A stretch of 64,000 nucleotides of DNA from Codonopsis lanceolata (Eukaryota > Streptophyta > Magnoliopsida > Asterales > Campanulaceae), in the NCBI GenBank assembly GCA_013146195.2, contig CM028383.1, positions 14,965,642 to 15,029,641 on the forward strand, read 5' to 3'. The position numbers and the translations under genes are program-made. Shown piece by piece: positions 42,461 to 53,189 of this stretch; the first letter of the stretch is position 1; each line of letters opens with the position of its first letter. The notes beneath the pieces are model-generated. The model saw nothing but the letters and a program-made list of their open reading frames with translations. It made no database searches and was not told where the DNA came from.

Positions 42461-44773
42461 CTTGTTTTCTTTAATCGAATCATATCCAAGAGCAATATCT
42501 GTCAATATTCCTATAACAGATACAGAAAGAAAGAATATATCAGCCTCATTATCCACCTCAATCGTTTCCATCTACAAAATGACAAAGAATATATCAAATT
42601 ACACTTCTCAAAAGCAAAACAGTTTTAATTTTACAACTTGCTTGGATTATTTGTAAAGCAAAAAAGATTTAATTTTTATAAAAAACTCAATAAGAGCCCA
42701 ATAGGTGACATGATCCATGAATCTGCTTCATACACCCAAAATGACAATAATAATAATACTAATTGTTAGTGTATTGTTAGTCAATATTGGATGGTATTGT
42801 TAATCAATAAAGTTTTTTAAACGCTGAAAACAAAACGCTAACTCTCTCGGTACTGGACCAAAGTACCCTGTTATTTCCTTCCTTTTCTTTTGTTTCGTTC
42901 CTACCTCTACCTTCTTCCTGCACATCCAGCTCACTGTAAAACAGAAAATCACCGACTAATCGCTACAGCGCTGACTAGCACGCCTCAAGCGCTTGGACTG
43001 TAAAACAGAAGAGAGACAGTCGAACGTTGAAGAACCGCCAATAACGCTTTGATTCCTTTGCAGCAGAGGAGAGACGAGCACGTTGATGTCGATTTGGGGT
43101 TCAATTACATGCAATGCCAACGAAATTGAAGAGATTGGGGCTGATGGGGTAATAAAGATGAAGAGACCAATTAAAGAGAGAGGCGAGGAGATTCGAAGGC
43201 AATCGCAGGGGATTTGGTCAGAGGAGTAAGACGGGGACGGGGAAGGTATTTTTTTTCCTCTTTCTGTGGTAGAGCGACTGAATGACTGAGATAGGGCTCC
43301 TTCCTTTATCTAGGTCCTGATAAATACCTCTTTGATTGTCCACCAAAGAAGTGTAATTAATTTATGACAAACTTATTGAATTATACTAATAATGTAGTTT
43401 TATTATTAACCAATTTTATAAAAATTGGTAAAGACAAATGTATGAAAGAAAGACTTAATGTTTTTAAAAGGGTAAAATTGTCAATTTTACAACTACTCAA
43501 TTAACGAAACTAACGTTTTAAAATGGTATCCCAAACATGTTTATAAGAAGAAAAAAAACTATGTTTATGTTTTTAAAACACTGCGTTTTGAAAATGTTAC
43601 ACTAAAATATTGAATTGCTTTTGTTTTGTATAAATGCTGATTATCATCATTAAGAAAAAGGCAGAGAAACTCTTTCCAACAAAATTAAGTTGGTTTCTCC
43701 ATTCTTCTTTGCACCTTGAGTCAGCTTCTTTTTCACAAACTGTGTTATACTGTTAATACTAATAAATAATCAAACACCCAAAATGAAGGTCACTGATGAA
43801 AAAAGACAGCATGTTAAGAGGCGAATACCACATTTTTTACCACAGCACAAATTGAGAAAATCCAATTTGACCAACGACGTTTTATAACGACCAAATTAAC
43901 CAACCAATTTTTAATTTTGTTGCAATGTCGTCCTCGCCTTGAACCCTCCGTTCAAAACGGCTGATTCAAAATACCAAAATTAGTAAATAAGACCTTCGAA
44001 ACTACTTCCATTAACGGCTGATCCCCAGGGTAATATCGAGGCACCAGCTATTAACAAAATCATCATTTGGTGCACTAAGAAATCAATATCCCAACTCTTG
44101 TCCTGATAAAAACATGGCTAAATTTGTCCAAATGCCCTGTATAGAAATTAGCAAAGCAATCAGTTTTGGAAAATTTCAAGCCAAAACCTGATTGAACCAT
44201 ATATATACACAAACCAATCAAGATTCTTTCTAGCCACTCCAAGAAACATTAGCTAGCTGTTTGGATAGAAATTAGTGTGATCCATCATTACCCTTTCACA
44301 ACTCACAATCATTTAATTACATCTCTTCAATTTCAATAACAGTTTCCGTGCTAAAAAATCGTTTGTTCACAAAACAGTCCATAGAGAGAACAGAAATTGA
44401 GATTTGAGACACGGATTCACGGAAATCTTACCTGGGACTCTGTGAGGGACTGACTGAAGAGTGAGGTCTGAAACTCTAAAAGCGTGAGATCAGGAAGGCT
44501 GCCGCTGGAAGCAGGGATGGTCGGGATTTGGAACTGGAAGGCTGGAAGCAGAGACGGAGGAATGGCGGCGGCGAAGAGGAAGCCCTTGACGGCGAAGACG
44601 GCCTTTGCACTGCCGCTGCCGTTGGAGAGTGGAGGCGTGGAGCTGGTGAATGGTGATCCAATGGACTGGAGATTGAGATTGAGATTGAGAGAACTAAGAG
44701 AAGAAGAAGAGTAGAAGACTGAAGTGAAGAGCGAAGAGTGAAGAGAAGATAGAGAAATCAGAGAATATGGCAT
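42461..44773 (-). CDS. Host gene of unknown function, at least two exons
   Basis: Exon 1 (44432-44773) is 114 codons from MPYSLISLSSLHSS to SLTESQ and ends at the donor CAG/GTAAGATT. Exon 2 (42461-42571) is 37 codons between TTTTGTAG and AAG/GTGAGATT, reading METIEVDNEADIFFLSVSVI and GILTDIALGYDSIKENK. Both exons are multiples of three and join in phase 0. The N-terminus is rich in Ser and Leu with few acidic residues, like a chloroplast transit peptide. The segment AVFAVKGFLFAAAIPPSLLP and part of exon 2 are hydrophobic. I do not recognise the family, and later exons were not found. Intron 1 (about 1.86 kb) contains a GC-richer patch at 42900-43260. A Stowaway lies about 65 bp upstream of the ATG. 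Confidence 0.6.
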
Positions 44774-44837
44774 TACGCCCAGATTGTTTATATTAGTATA
44801 ATACTCGGTACTCTAAGCCCTTCCATTATCGTCATCC

Positions 44838-45071
44838 TTTCTAAAACTTTTTTAGTCTGTTTTAAAACAATTGTCCAGTTTAAAACTTATCTTTTTAGAA
44901 TATCATTTTTACTATTTTATTTTTATTTTTTTATTTTATTTTAATTATGGGTCACATATACATAAATTTTAAAAGAAACTACATATTAAACCAATATAAA
45001 TAATCAAATCAATTATTTTTTCTTAACTGTGCGTCGGGTCAAGTAAAACGATTATTAAGGGACGGAGGGAG
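44838..45071. mobile_element. Stowaway-type MITE upstream of host gene
   Basis: The right end ATTAAGGGACGGAGGGAG followed by TA is clear. The left end reads TTTTTTAGTCTGTTTTAAAA and has lost the CTCCCTCCG tip. The interior CGTCGGGTCAAGTAAAACGA is shared with the element at 58892-59115. It lies just 5' of the minus-strand gene whose ATG is at 44773. Confidence 0.65.
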
Positions 45072-45193
45072 TATATATATATATATACTTTTTAAATGCA
45101 ATACATGTATACCAATATTAAAGTAGTAAAAAAGGTGAAGATAAAATGATAAAAATATTTTTTTCTAAAATTGAAAATTATAAATAAGATACT

Positions 45194-45704
45194 ACCTCCG
45201 TGTAAATGATGTTTAGAAAAAAAAAATTGTTCAAAAATAAATAATGTTATAGAATTTTAAGAAAAAATTATCTACATTTTGCTAAAATTACCCTTATAAA
45301 TTACTCTCTCCGCTCCACCCAAAGAGTCCTTATTTGAAAATTTTAATAATTAAGAGATATATTAATGTAAGTGAAGTTGGTCATAATTACAAAAATACAT
45401 AATAACAATCAATATGTTTACAACACGAGAAGAGAGTAAGGATGAAAGATTATAAAAGTTGTAAGTATAATTTTTTAAAGTGAACTCTTTATATGAAATA
45501 TATCAAAATAATATAGTAGACTTTTTACCTGAAATGAAAAAAATATTCTCTAATTGAGTGAGGTATTGAAAGGATAAAAGAAATTAATCATTTAATTTGT
45601 CAAACAATAATTGTATTTAATTAACGATAAATAAGTATTTTTATAAGGTTACTTAGTATGTGCAAATTCTTAAAATGTTAGTATTTATTTTAAGACGAAT
45701 GGAG
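45194..45704. mobile_element. Stowaway-like element containing another Stowaway
   Basis: The outer element begins CCTCCGTGTAAATGATG and ends ATTTTAAGACGAATGGAG followed by TA; its ends pair weakly. The inner element (about 45304-45548) starts CTCTCTCCGCTCCACCCAAA after TA. Its right part reads GTAGACTTTTTACCTGAAAT, the inverted counterpart. Both are non-coding. Confidence 0.6.
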
Positions 45705-45718
45705 TAATATTTTTAGAA

Positions 45719-46820
45719 GAATAATATAATTTTTGGTCACTGAACTATCACAATACTATGCATATAGTTCTTGTACTTTTTTAAATGTGTTTGGTCCCTC
45801 AATTCGATTTTTTTGGTCAATTCCCCCTTCCTACCGTTACTGTTACTAAAAAACTAACATTGGCTAACTTTTCATAATGTCCAAACCATATGGAGTTAAT
45901 GTGTCAATTGAAAAATTAAAATTGGCTATCATCCCCTTTCTTTCTCTTCCTCAAATCAAAATCAAAATCAAAATCAAAGGCTCGCCATCACCAACCTCCA
46001 GCTCTACCTCATTTCATTCGGCTCTAGCTCCCCAGTCCCCATTACTTCCACCATTGACCTCATCCAGCGACCCAATAACTGACTTGACTTGTGGGAGATC
46101 CCAAGTCACCATCATCAAGAGGAGCAAAATCCTAAATATTTCCCAAGTTGAGCTCAAATCGACACAATGCAGACCTCGGTTTAACCGGCGGCGAACAAGA
46201 GGCCAAAGACAAAAACCCTTAATTCCACTTTCACCGTCCGCTGAAACACAGGGGCTCTGGCGCGTGCTTTCTTCCTCACCCTATTTACGGTCTCGGCTAA
46301 GCAAACATCATTCCTCAATTAAATTCTCAACCACATTTACGATCCAGGAAAGCCTAACGGCGACAAATCATGTCGAATTAGCGTCGATTCCTTCGATCCT
46401 AAAGCTTCATGTCGATCGGACGGTAGGAAAAGGTCGAAGGAGCGGGTATTACGAGCGGGGTTGTGTATCAAATGACGACGAAGACGATGATGGTGACCCT
46501 GGATATCGATGCGTGGTCGTCTATGTTCTTGATTGCGTTAAAATCGATCCGGCGGCTTACGCTTCAACGACATCCTCAATGTATAGATATTACAGACATG
46601 TGGAAAGAAAAGTCAGAGGAGCTTTTTAATTGATACGTTAACCCTCTATAGTTTGGACATTATGAAAAGTTACTCAAAGTTAATTTTTGTAATGTGATAA
46701 CGGTAGAAGGAAGGGGAATTAATCAAAAAAATCGAATAAGGGACCAAACACATTTCAAAAAATACAGTGACCAAATGCATAATATTGGGATAGTTCAGGG
46801 ACCAAAAAATTATATTATCC
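45719..46820. mobile_element. Pack-MULE-like element, 1.1 kb
   Basis: The 9-bp TSD TTTTTAGAA is present at 45710-45718 and 46821-46829, the length expected for Mutator-like elements. The terminal inverted repeats are about 200 bp. The left starts GAATAATATAATTTTTGGTC and the inverted right starts GGATAATATAATTTTTTGGT. They stay alignable to CATAATGTCCAAAC and beyond. The roughly 690 bp between them are GC-richer than either flank and open for 250 codons on the plus strand, which suggests captured genomic sequence. There is no transposase. Confidence 0.88.
45877..46629 (+). CDS. 250-codon ORF inside the Pack-MULE
   Basis: The frame starts in the left terminal repeat (MSKPYGVNVSIEKLK) and stops at the edge of the right one. 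It has a KIKIKIKG repeat, a Ser/Pro-rich part, a basic part RPRFNRRRTRGQRQK, an acidic SNDDEDDDGDPGYRC and a C-terminal YVLDCVKIDPAAYASTTSSM. No known family is evident. The mixture of compositions fits fusion of more than one captured piece. It may be translated from a promoter in the terminal repeat, but nothing shows that. It could equally be a chance frame over captured exon and intron DNA. Confidence 0.35.
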   Translation: MSKPYGVNVSIEKLKLAIIPFLSLPQIKIKIKIKGSPSPTSSSTSFHSALAPQSPLLPPLTSSSDPITDLTCGRSQVTIIKRSKILNISQVELKSTQCRPRFNRRRTRGQRQKPLIPLSPSAETQGLWRVLSSSPYLRSRLSKHHSSIKFSTTFTIQESLTATNHVELASIPSILKLHVDRTVGKGRRSGYYERGCVSNDDEDDDGDPGYRCVVVYVLDCVKIDPAAYASTTSSMYRYYRHVERKVRGAF

Positions 46821-46829
46821 TTTTTAGAA

Positions 46830-47257
46830 CCGACAAATATGTGCAAATTCTTAAAATGTTAGTATTTATTTTAACACAGCTTTTGTTAAAAAATCGTGAG
46901 CCATCAATTGGTTGGCTGTACTATATTTTCACTCACAATAAATGACCCAATGTTGATTTTCAGTATCTTGGTTTGTTGGTTTCGGTCCTTTTCGGATACC
47001 ATTTTCCTTCGGCTTTTACAGTGAGCCAATAAATGACCCAATGTTGATTTTCAGTATCTCCACCAGTGATTGTGTGTGGATGTACCCAATGTTGATTTTC
47101 AGTATCTCCACTAGAGATTGTGTATGGGATGATATCGGTCGAACCTATTTAATTAAAGCATACATTTTTCTTCACTTATTACTTGTACTATTATTTTGTG
47201 TCTCTGTTACACTTTTACTTTATTATTATTATTATTATTACTCGCATTTTCTTTTAT
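46830..47257. other. Intergenic sequence with short direct repeats
   Basis: 46839-46874 repeats the 37-bp phrase around GTGCAAATTCTTAAAATGTT that also lies left of the Pack-MULE at 45657-45693. CAATGTTGATTTTCAGTATC occurs three times (about 46950, 47040 and 47086). A (TTA)n run is at 47219-47241. There is no gene. Confidence 0.5.
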
Positions 47258-48080
47258 GATTAATATATATTTTGGTCCTTCAATTTTTGCAAAACTATTA
47301 GTTTGATCCTCGGGTTTGAAAATATATTCACTTAATTTGGTATTTTGGTCAAAATCCCTCTCATGACGTTATCGTTTCCGTTCACTTTTTTACATTGACT
47401 AAATTACCCTTAAAGCATATACAACAATGGATCTAATTAGATTCTCATGTACTACTCAACTCATTAAAAATAAATTTAAAATTCATTTGATACCATAAAC
47501 TACCCAAACAAAATAATTCATATAACAAATTGGCACAAACATCAATAATCCATCAAATTTTGAAAAAAATTCATTTTGTGTCAAAATGAGTCAAATCAAG
47601 TCTTTATTTATAGATAAAAATGTGTACTTCTAAAAATATTTTTTTTATTTTTTAATTACAAAAAGCTAAAAATCAAGAAAAATAAAAAAAATAAAGAGCC
47701 CACTCATTTGGAGAGAGAGAGAGAGAGCCGCTAGAAGTGAAAAGGGCCGCAACCTATTTTTTTCCTGAAAAACTGGGGTCTCTTGCCCAGTTACCAGAGA
47801 TGGCCAAATCATATATGATTTGCCCTTACTACTCTGTTGTATACCTAAATCCTCATATACTACCCGGTAAATCCACCGTTAAACCCCCTCTTAGGATTAA
47901 TATATATTTTGGTCGCTCGATTTTTCCAAAAATATTAGTTTAGTCCAAGGATTTCTAAACTATTCATTTGCTCCCTCAATTCGATTTTTTTGGTCAGATT
48001 TCCCCTTACACCGTTATCATTTCTTTTTATTAGTTTTTTGTTTTAGTGACGAAAATACTCTTACTAAGTTCTTCAGGGCC
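47258..48080. mobile_element. MULE-like terminal sequences in direct orientation
   Basis: Two related blocks, 47258-47410 and 47893-48080, both begin GATTAATATATATTTTGGTC and continue with phrases also found in the Pack-MULE ends (CTCAATTCGATTTTTTTGGT, then a CCGTTATC region). They point the same way, so they are not two ends of one element. They may be two solo ends, or a tandem duplication interrupted by the Tourist MITE at 47414-47845. Confidence 0.5.
47414..47845. mobile_element. Tourist-type MITE with TAA target
   Basis: The left end AGCATATACAACAATGG and the inverted right end GGTATACAACAGAG share a short terminal repeat. TAA flanks both sides (47411-47413 and 47846-47848), as expected for PIF/Harbinger. 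It contains a GA run at about 47714-47728. The open frame at 47737-47943 crosses its right boundary and is not a gene. Confidence 0.6.
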
Positions 48081-48105
48081 AACTTTTCAAGGAGGAGGTA
48101 CTAGA

Positions 48106-48169
<64 letters not shown>

Positions 48170-49154
48170 TTAATTGTAAATACTTGTCAAATATGAAGAA
48201 AAATTTATTGTTTTCAATATAACAAAATCTTCTTTTTTACGGGGGTTCTTGCTTAACAACAATGGTTGGAAACATGAGATGTAATAACTTTGTCAATTAT
48301 TTCTATACATATGACACAAAAAAATTCAAACACATTCATTTAACCAAATTTTATGCTTCATCACGCAAAACTCAATCCTCCCACATATTATCATATAAAA
48401 TCTAATAGGCAAGCAGAGATGCATTTTGATCAAAATTAATCAATCCTAAAGCTAAAAAATGGCAATTAAATCATTAGAAACCAATACACATGCCCCAACA
48501 AACGAAACCACGACAATGAGAAGATGTGCGGTATTCTATAAAAATAAACTGTGTAATGCGTGCCGATGGCACGGTGCCGATATGAGCATGATCAATGTAT
48601 GAACCGAATGATGAAAATAAATTAAGATATCCTTAATGTAAATTACACACCAACATCCCAAAAATTAAAGAAATAACATATTTTATTGGCCATAAAAGTT
48701 TATAACTCAAAAGAAAATTTATAACTTATCTTAAAAAGTATAATTAAGTATCAAAAACATTCTCTCTCTCTCTCTCTCTCACACCAACCCAACACCATTA
48801 ATTGAAATAAACTTAAAAATGAAAAATCTCAAACAAAAACCACAAAATAAATTGAATAAGACAGTGAACTAACAAAATATTATTTTGAAATCGAAATCAC
48901 AAAGATTTCAGACCAATAAAAACTAAACACAACTTTTAAGAAAATAAAGAAATTAAAATACAAATATTCAAAATTACAAAAGTTGATTACAAAACTTAGA
49001 AACAATTTTTTTGAGACAAAAATTAAACCGATTCGATTAATTACGAATAACAAGAAAAAAATAAAATAGAAATATTTAAAGTTACAAAAATTAATTACAA
49101 AACTTACGAACAATTTTTAAAAAAATAAATCTAATCCGACATAAATTAAATTGG
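48081..49154. other. AT-rich intergenic sequence
   Basis: It holds an (AT)n(GT)n microsatellite at 48107-48170 and a (TC)n run at 48760-48780. From about 48935 to 49130 it holds diverged repeats of AAATTACAAAA...TTACAAAACTTACGA type that anticipate the tandem duplication to the right. No coding frame is supported. Confidence 0.5.
48107..48170. repeat. (AT)n(GT)n microsatellite
   Basis: An AT run passes into about twenty GT units and then GTATGTATGT. Confidence 0.95.
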
Positions 49155-50447
49155 GATTTAGTTGATTACGATAACAATCAATTAAGAAACTACAACTAAA
49201 TATTTCTAAAGTAATGGTCATTTTATTATTAATGAACTACTAAAAATATTATTTAAAAAATGATTTTCAAACGGGCCTCTTTACCGAGCGGAGGGATTAA
49301 TTAATCATTTGTATAAGAAATTGCGTAGGAAAAATGGACGGATAAAAATTAAATTGATTAAGTTAATTACGATAACGGTTAAAGAAAAAAATAAATATTT
49401 CAAATTACAAAACTTACGATTTTTTAAAAAAATATTTGTATCTGAAATTACGGTCGAAAAAAATTAAATTGATTAAGTTAATTACGATAACAATTAAAAA
49501 GAAAAAAATACAAATACAAATTTTCGCAACCATAAAAACAAAACAGTAATATCTAATTTTCATAGTAAAGAGTTAATCTCATAGAAAGATTAATAGGTAG
49601 AGAGGAGGAGAGAAAGAGATAGAGAAGGAGTGAGAGATAAAAGGATTGTGGAGATAAAATATGGATCGAAAAAACGTGATAAAACGGTTGAGATTGTGAG
49701 ATTAAATCATGGCCAATAATTGTGCTTGATAAAAATCAATCTTGATCGATAATTAGTTTTTTGTAACCGACGACTTTGTTTATATTATAGATTGTGATTT
49801 AGTTAATTACGATAGCAATCAATTAATAAACTACGACTAAATATTTCTAAAATCGTAATGGTCATTTTATTATTAGTGAACTACTAAAAATAGTGTTTTC
49901 TTAAAAGTGACTTTCAAACGGGGCCTCTTTGCGAGCGGATGGATTAATTAATCATTTGTATAAGAAATTGCGGGCCGAAAAAATGGCTGATAAAAATTAA
50001 ATTGATTAAGTATATTACGATAACATTTAAAAGAAAAAAAATAAATATTTCAAATTACAAAACTTACGATTTTTTAAAAAATTATTTATATACTGAAATT
50101 ACGGTCGAAAAAAAATAAATTGATTAAATTAATTACGATAACAATTAAAAAGAAAAAAATACAAATACAAATTTTCGCAACCATAAAACTGTAAAACCGT
50201 AATATCTAACTTTTGCAATAAAAGAGTTAATCTCATATAAACTGATGAATAGGCAGAGAAGAGGAGAGAGAGAGATAGAGAAGGAGTGGGAGATAAAAGG
50301 ATTGTGGAGATAAAATATGAATGGAAAAAAACGTGATAAAAACGGTTGAGATTGTGAAATTAAATCTTGGTCAATAATTGTGTTTGATAAAAACCAATCT
50401 TGGCCGATAATTAGTTTTTGTAACCGTGGCTTGTTTATATTATAGAT
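49155..50447. repeat. 641-bp tandem duplication
   Basis: 49155-49795 and 49796-50447 are direct copies beginning GATTTAGTTGATTACGATAA and GATTTAGTTAATTACGATAG. Both end in TTTGTTTATATTATAGAT. Shared landmarks include ACTTTCAAACGGGGCCTCTT (a Stowaway right part), AAATTTTCGCAACCATAAAA, GAGATAGAGAAGGAGTG and AAACGTGATAAAA. By eye the copies are roughly 90 percent identical with small indels. Each unit contains a smaller internal repeat of TTAATTACGATAACA. There is no gene. Confidence 0.88.
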
Positions 50448-50698
50448 AAGGAAACACATAAGATGAGGTTACACGAATAAATGACAATAGTAGGATGATA
50501 GTAGAAAAAAAGTTTGAGTATAAAAGAGGATCCAAACTTAATTCTAATAGTATAAGGAAACCTTGAGAGGAGGACCCAAATAAATAATAGCATAGGATGA
50601 TATATATATAAGAAAACTTAATTCTAATAGTATAAGAAAACTTAACAATGGAAAGGAAAAGGCTATGCAAAACATTAGGGGACAAGCGTGGTTCAATT

Positions 50699-50841
50699 TA
50701 GGGGTGTAAATCGTAATCACCGAATCCGAGAATCGACCGAACTAACTAAATCGGTTTGGTTGGTTTGGTGGTCAGAGGTTCGGTTTCGGTTTCAAAAATT
50801 AGAAAACCATCCGGATCGGTTCTATTTTTTGTATCGAACCC
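50699..50841. mobile_element. hAT-type MITE, cut by the assembly gap
   Basis: TAGGGGTGTAAATCG at 50699 and the following dense GGTTTGG/GGTTCGG motifs match the left side of the element at 21797-22414, including TTTCAAAAATTAGAAAACCA and GTATCGAACC. The right half falls in or beyond the gap. The 8 bases before it (GTTCAATT) would be its TSD. Confidence 0.8.
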
Positions 50842-50941
50842 NNNNNNNNNNNNNNNNNNNNNNNNNNNNNNNNNNNNNNNNNNNNNNNNNNNNNNNNNNN
50901 NNNNNNNNNNNNNNNNNNNNNNNNNNNNNNNNNNNNNNNNN
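50842..50941. other. Assembly gap, 100 N
   Basis: Exactly 100 N, a conventional placeholder for a gap of unknown length. The sequence left of it (hAT MITE, AT-rich) and right of it (gypsy pol, GC-rich) have nothing in common, so the true distance and even the adjacency are uncertain. Translated frames across it are meaningless. Confidence 0.97.
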
Positions 50942-52190
50942 CTGACACAAAATCCTCGAAGTTTTGTTGATGCCTACCGGTATCACCAAATAAGAACGTG
51001 GTCGGGTCGATCAAATACACACGGCGCTCCGAGCCGCAATAGACCGCATCGCTATTACCCACGACGCCTCTTCGGTTAAAGAACGCAGGGCCACGCATCA
51101 AAGAACGGTGAAAAGGTGTTCGCCATCACCGTATAAAACGCGAAGCATACATCGACGATATGGTGATCAAGACAAAGATAAACTTCCACCTGATACCACC
51201 GGGCCGAGCATGAGAAGGGACGCAGTTAGTAATACGCGAGGAAAGCGACAAGTGCCAAAGATTCAAGCAGATATTCCTAGGCTCCCATCCATACCCTGCA
51301 CACCTAAGTGATCGCAAAGATGGTCGCTCGACATGGGGGATAGACCTCATCGGTCCTTTCCCCAAAGCCAAGCACGGACGAAGTTCATCATAGTAGCCGC
51401 CGGCTACTTTACTAAATGGATAGAGGCCCCCCCTCGCCGGCAAGCAAGATCACCGAGGACCAAGCGGTGAAATTGTGATGAAAGGCATCTTCGCCGATTT
51501 GGTCTTCCTGATGGTAGTCTCCCGACCATGGTACCCAGCCTCCAAAAATTCACAAGAAGTCTGCGCGAGAGGCCGAACGTCAAACACGTAATGTCCTCGG
51601 GCTCACCCCTGGCAATGGCTGCAAGCCGGCGAGAAACAAGAAAATTTTACACGCACCTCAAAAGGAATTTGACCCGATGAAAAAAATGGGAATTGGCTCG
51701 AGCAACTACCGATCGCTTTATGGGGTATCGTGACCACCGTCCACTATCTCACGTGCGAAACTCCTTTGCACTTACCTACGGATCGGAAGCCATGGCACCG
51801 CCAAATGAAGCTAGCCCTCCCTACGGCCCCGAGTCACCTTCTTCGACAAAGTCGAACGAAGCCGTCAAGATTGTTGACCTCGACAACATTGAAGAAAACG
51901 AATTGAGGCAAGACTAAGGATGATTAACTACAAGAGGCTCACAAAAAAAACATGAGAAACCATGACAAGAATGTCGCCGAGGAGCTTTTCAAAGGGGAGA
52001 CCGGGTCCCGAGGAAGATCGAAGCAACAGCAAAAAGCTCCTGCGTAAACAAACTCTCTCCAAATCGGGAAGGACCACTTAGGGTGACCAAGTTCGGGAAG
52101 TGGACGATCACTCTGCCAGCGCAACTGCATGGAACACCACCGAAAAACCCATGGCACGCCGACCACCTCAAGAAATACTATCAATGATGT
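50942..52190 (+). pseudogene. Tat-type gypsy pol remnant (RT, integrase)
   Basis: RT shows EAYIDDMVIKTK (YIDD at 51148-51159), which is characteristic of the Tat/Athila side of the gypsy group. RNase H is missing. Integrase follows with a zinc-binding remnant (KCQRFKQI at about 51250), WGIDLIGPFPKAKHGR at about 51334, YFTKWIEAPPR at about 51405 and, towards the C-terminus, FALTYGSEAMAPP within the frame 51693-51917. Short deletions and frameshifts break the protein repeatedly. It would have encoded the polymerase and integrase of the element and is not functional. Confidence 0.8.
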
Positions 52191-52299
52191 AACTTGTAAC
52201 AGCTTGAATGAGGAATGGAAAGTTTCTATAATGTTTCGTGGTTACCAAAGAAAAGACCTTTCCTGACGCGAGGAAGGCCTCATTTGTTAAAAACAAAGG

Positions 52300-52830
52300 A
52301 CTTATCCTCTGTGATACGAGGACAGCTAGACCTATCCTCGCGAGGACAGAAAAGACCTATCCTGTGATAACGATAGGCAGTCCAAAAAAAGACCCATCCT
52401 GGCGTATACGAGGGTAGGCTCAGAAAAGACCTATCCTCGGTATACGAGGGTAGGCCCAGAAAAGACCTATCCTCTACCAAAGACTCATCCCCGCAGGATA
52501 GGCTTGAAAACCTATCCAAATACGAGGACAGTGAAAAGACCTATACGAGGAGAAAGACCTAGGCGAGGATAGGCCCAAAAAGACCTATCCTCTACACGAG
52601 GACAAAGCCTCCTGAAAGACCTATCCTCGGTATACGAGGAAAGACCTATCCCCAGGCAAAGTCCAAAAGACCTATCCCCTGCATACGAGGATAGGCTCTT
52701 CAAAGACCTATCCCCCAGATACGAGATAGGCTCTAAAAGACCTATCCCCAGATAACCTAGGCCCCTACGACACGATAGGCCCCGAAAAGACACTGTCTTC
52801 GAATACCGAAGATAGGCCCTTCAAAATTAC
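52300..52830. repeat. Minisatellite of hairpin-forming 36-37-bp units
   Basis: More than a dozen variants of AAAAGACCTATCCTCGGTAT + ACGAGGATAGGC follow each other. Clear unit starts are at 52391, 52428 and 52464; later units vary in length. Each unit contains an inverted repeat in which CCTATCCTCG pairs with CGAGGATAGG across a GTATA loop. The minus-strand frames over it (52280-52519, 52512-52793) read as Tyr/Asp/Arg/Ser/Phe-rich repeats such as YTEDRSF and are by-products. Confidence 0.88.
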
Positions 52831-53189
52831 AAAACAAATTCGAAAAACTTAGACATTCTCATAAATAACAAAGATTACAAAAGCAAAGCAAGCAAAAGGC
52901 ATGCTCATCACCGATAATAAATGTATGGGAAATAAAGTCAAACAAAATGATTAAAGAAACTATTGTTTGAAACACCGGCACGAGGCCTACAAACACTCGT
53001 CGCAATGGTGGACTTAAATTCAAAGTGGGAGCTCTGTTCACCGCTCGACATCATCGGCAAGCCGCCCTCGTTGGATTGCTCGCCCGTAAAAAGTCCTGCA
53101 TTGTCGCCTGAGCTTGAACTAACATCTTCGCTGTCTCTTGGCGCCTCGACCACGCATAAGACGCTCACATTTGAAGGCACCTGGGGACC

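Noticed and set aside
44484..44714. Plus-strand 76-codon ORF, Arg/Glu-rich
   Set aside because: It is the shadow of exon 1 of the minus-strand host gene, which has matching splice sites.
50688..51101. ORFs running through the N gap
   Set aside because: They depend on placeholder bases and join unrelated sequences.
52280..52793. Repeat protein encoded on the minus strand of the minisatellite
   Set aside because: The frame exists because of the repeat; unit length varies and breaks it, and the inverted repeats explain the conservation better.
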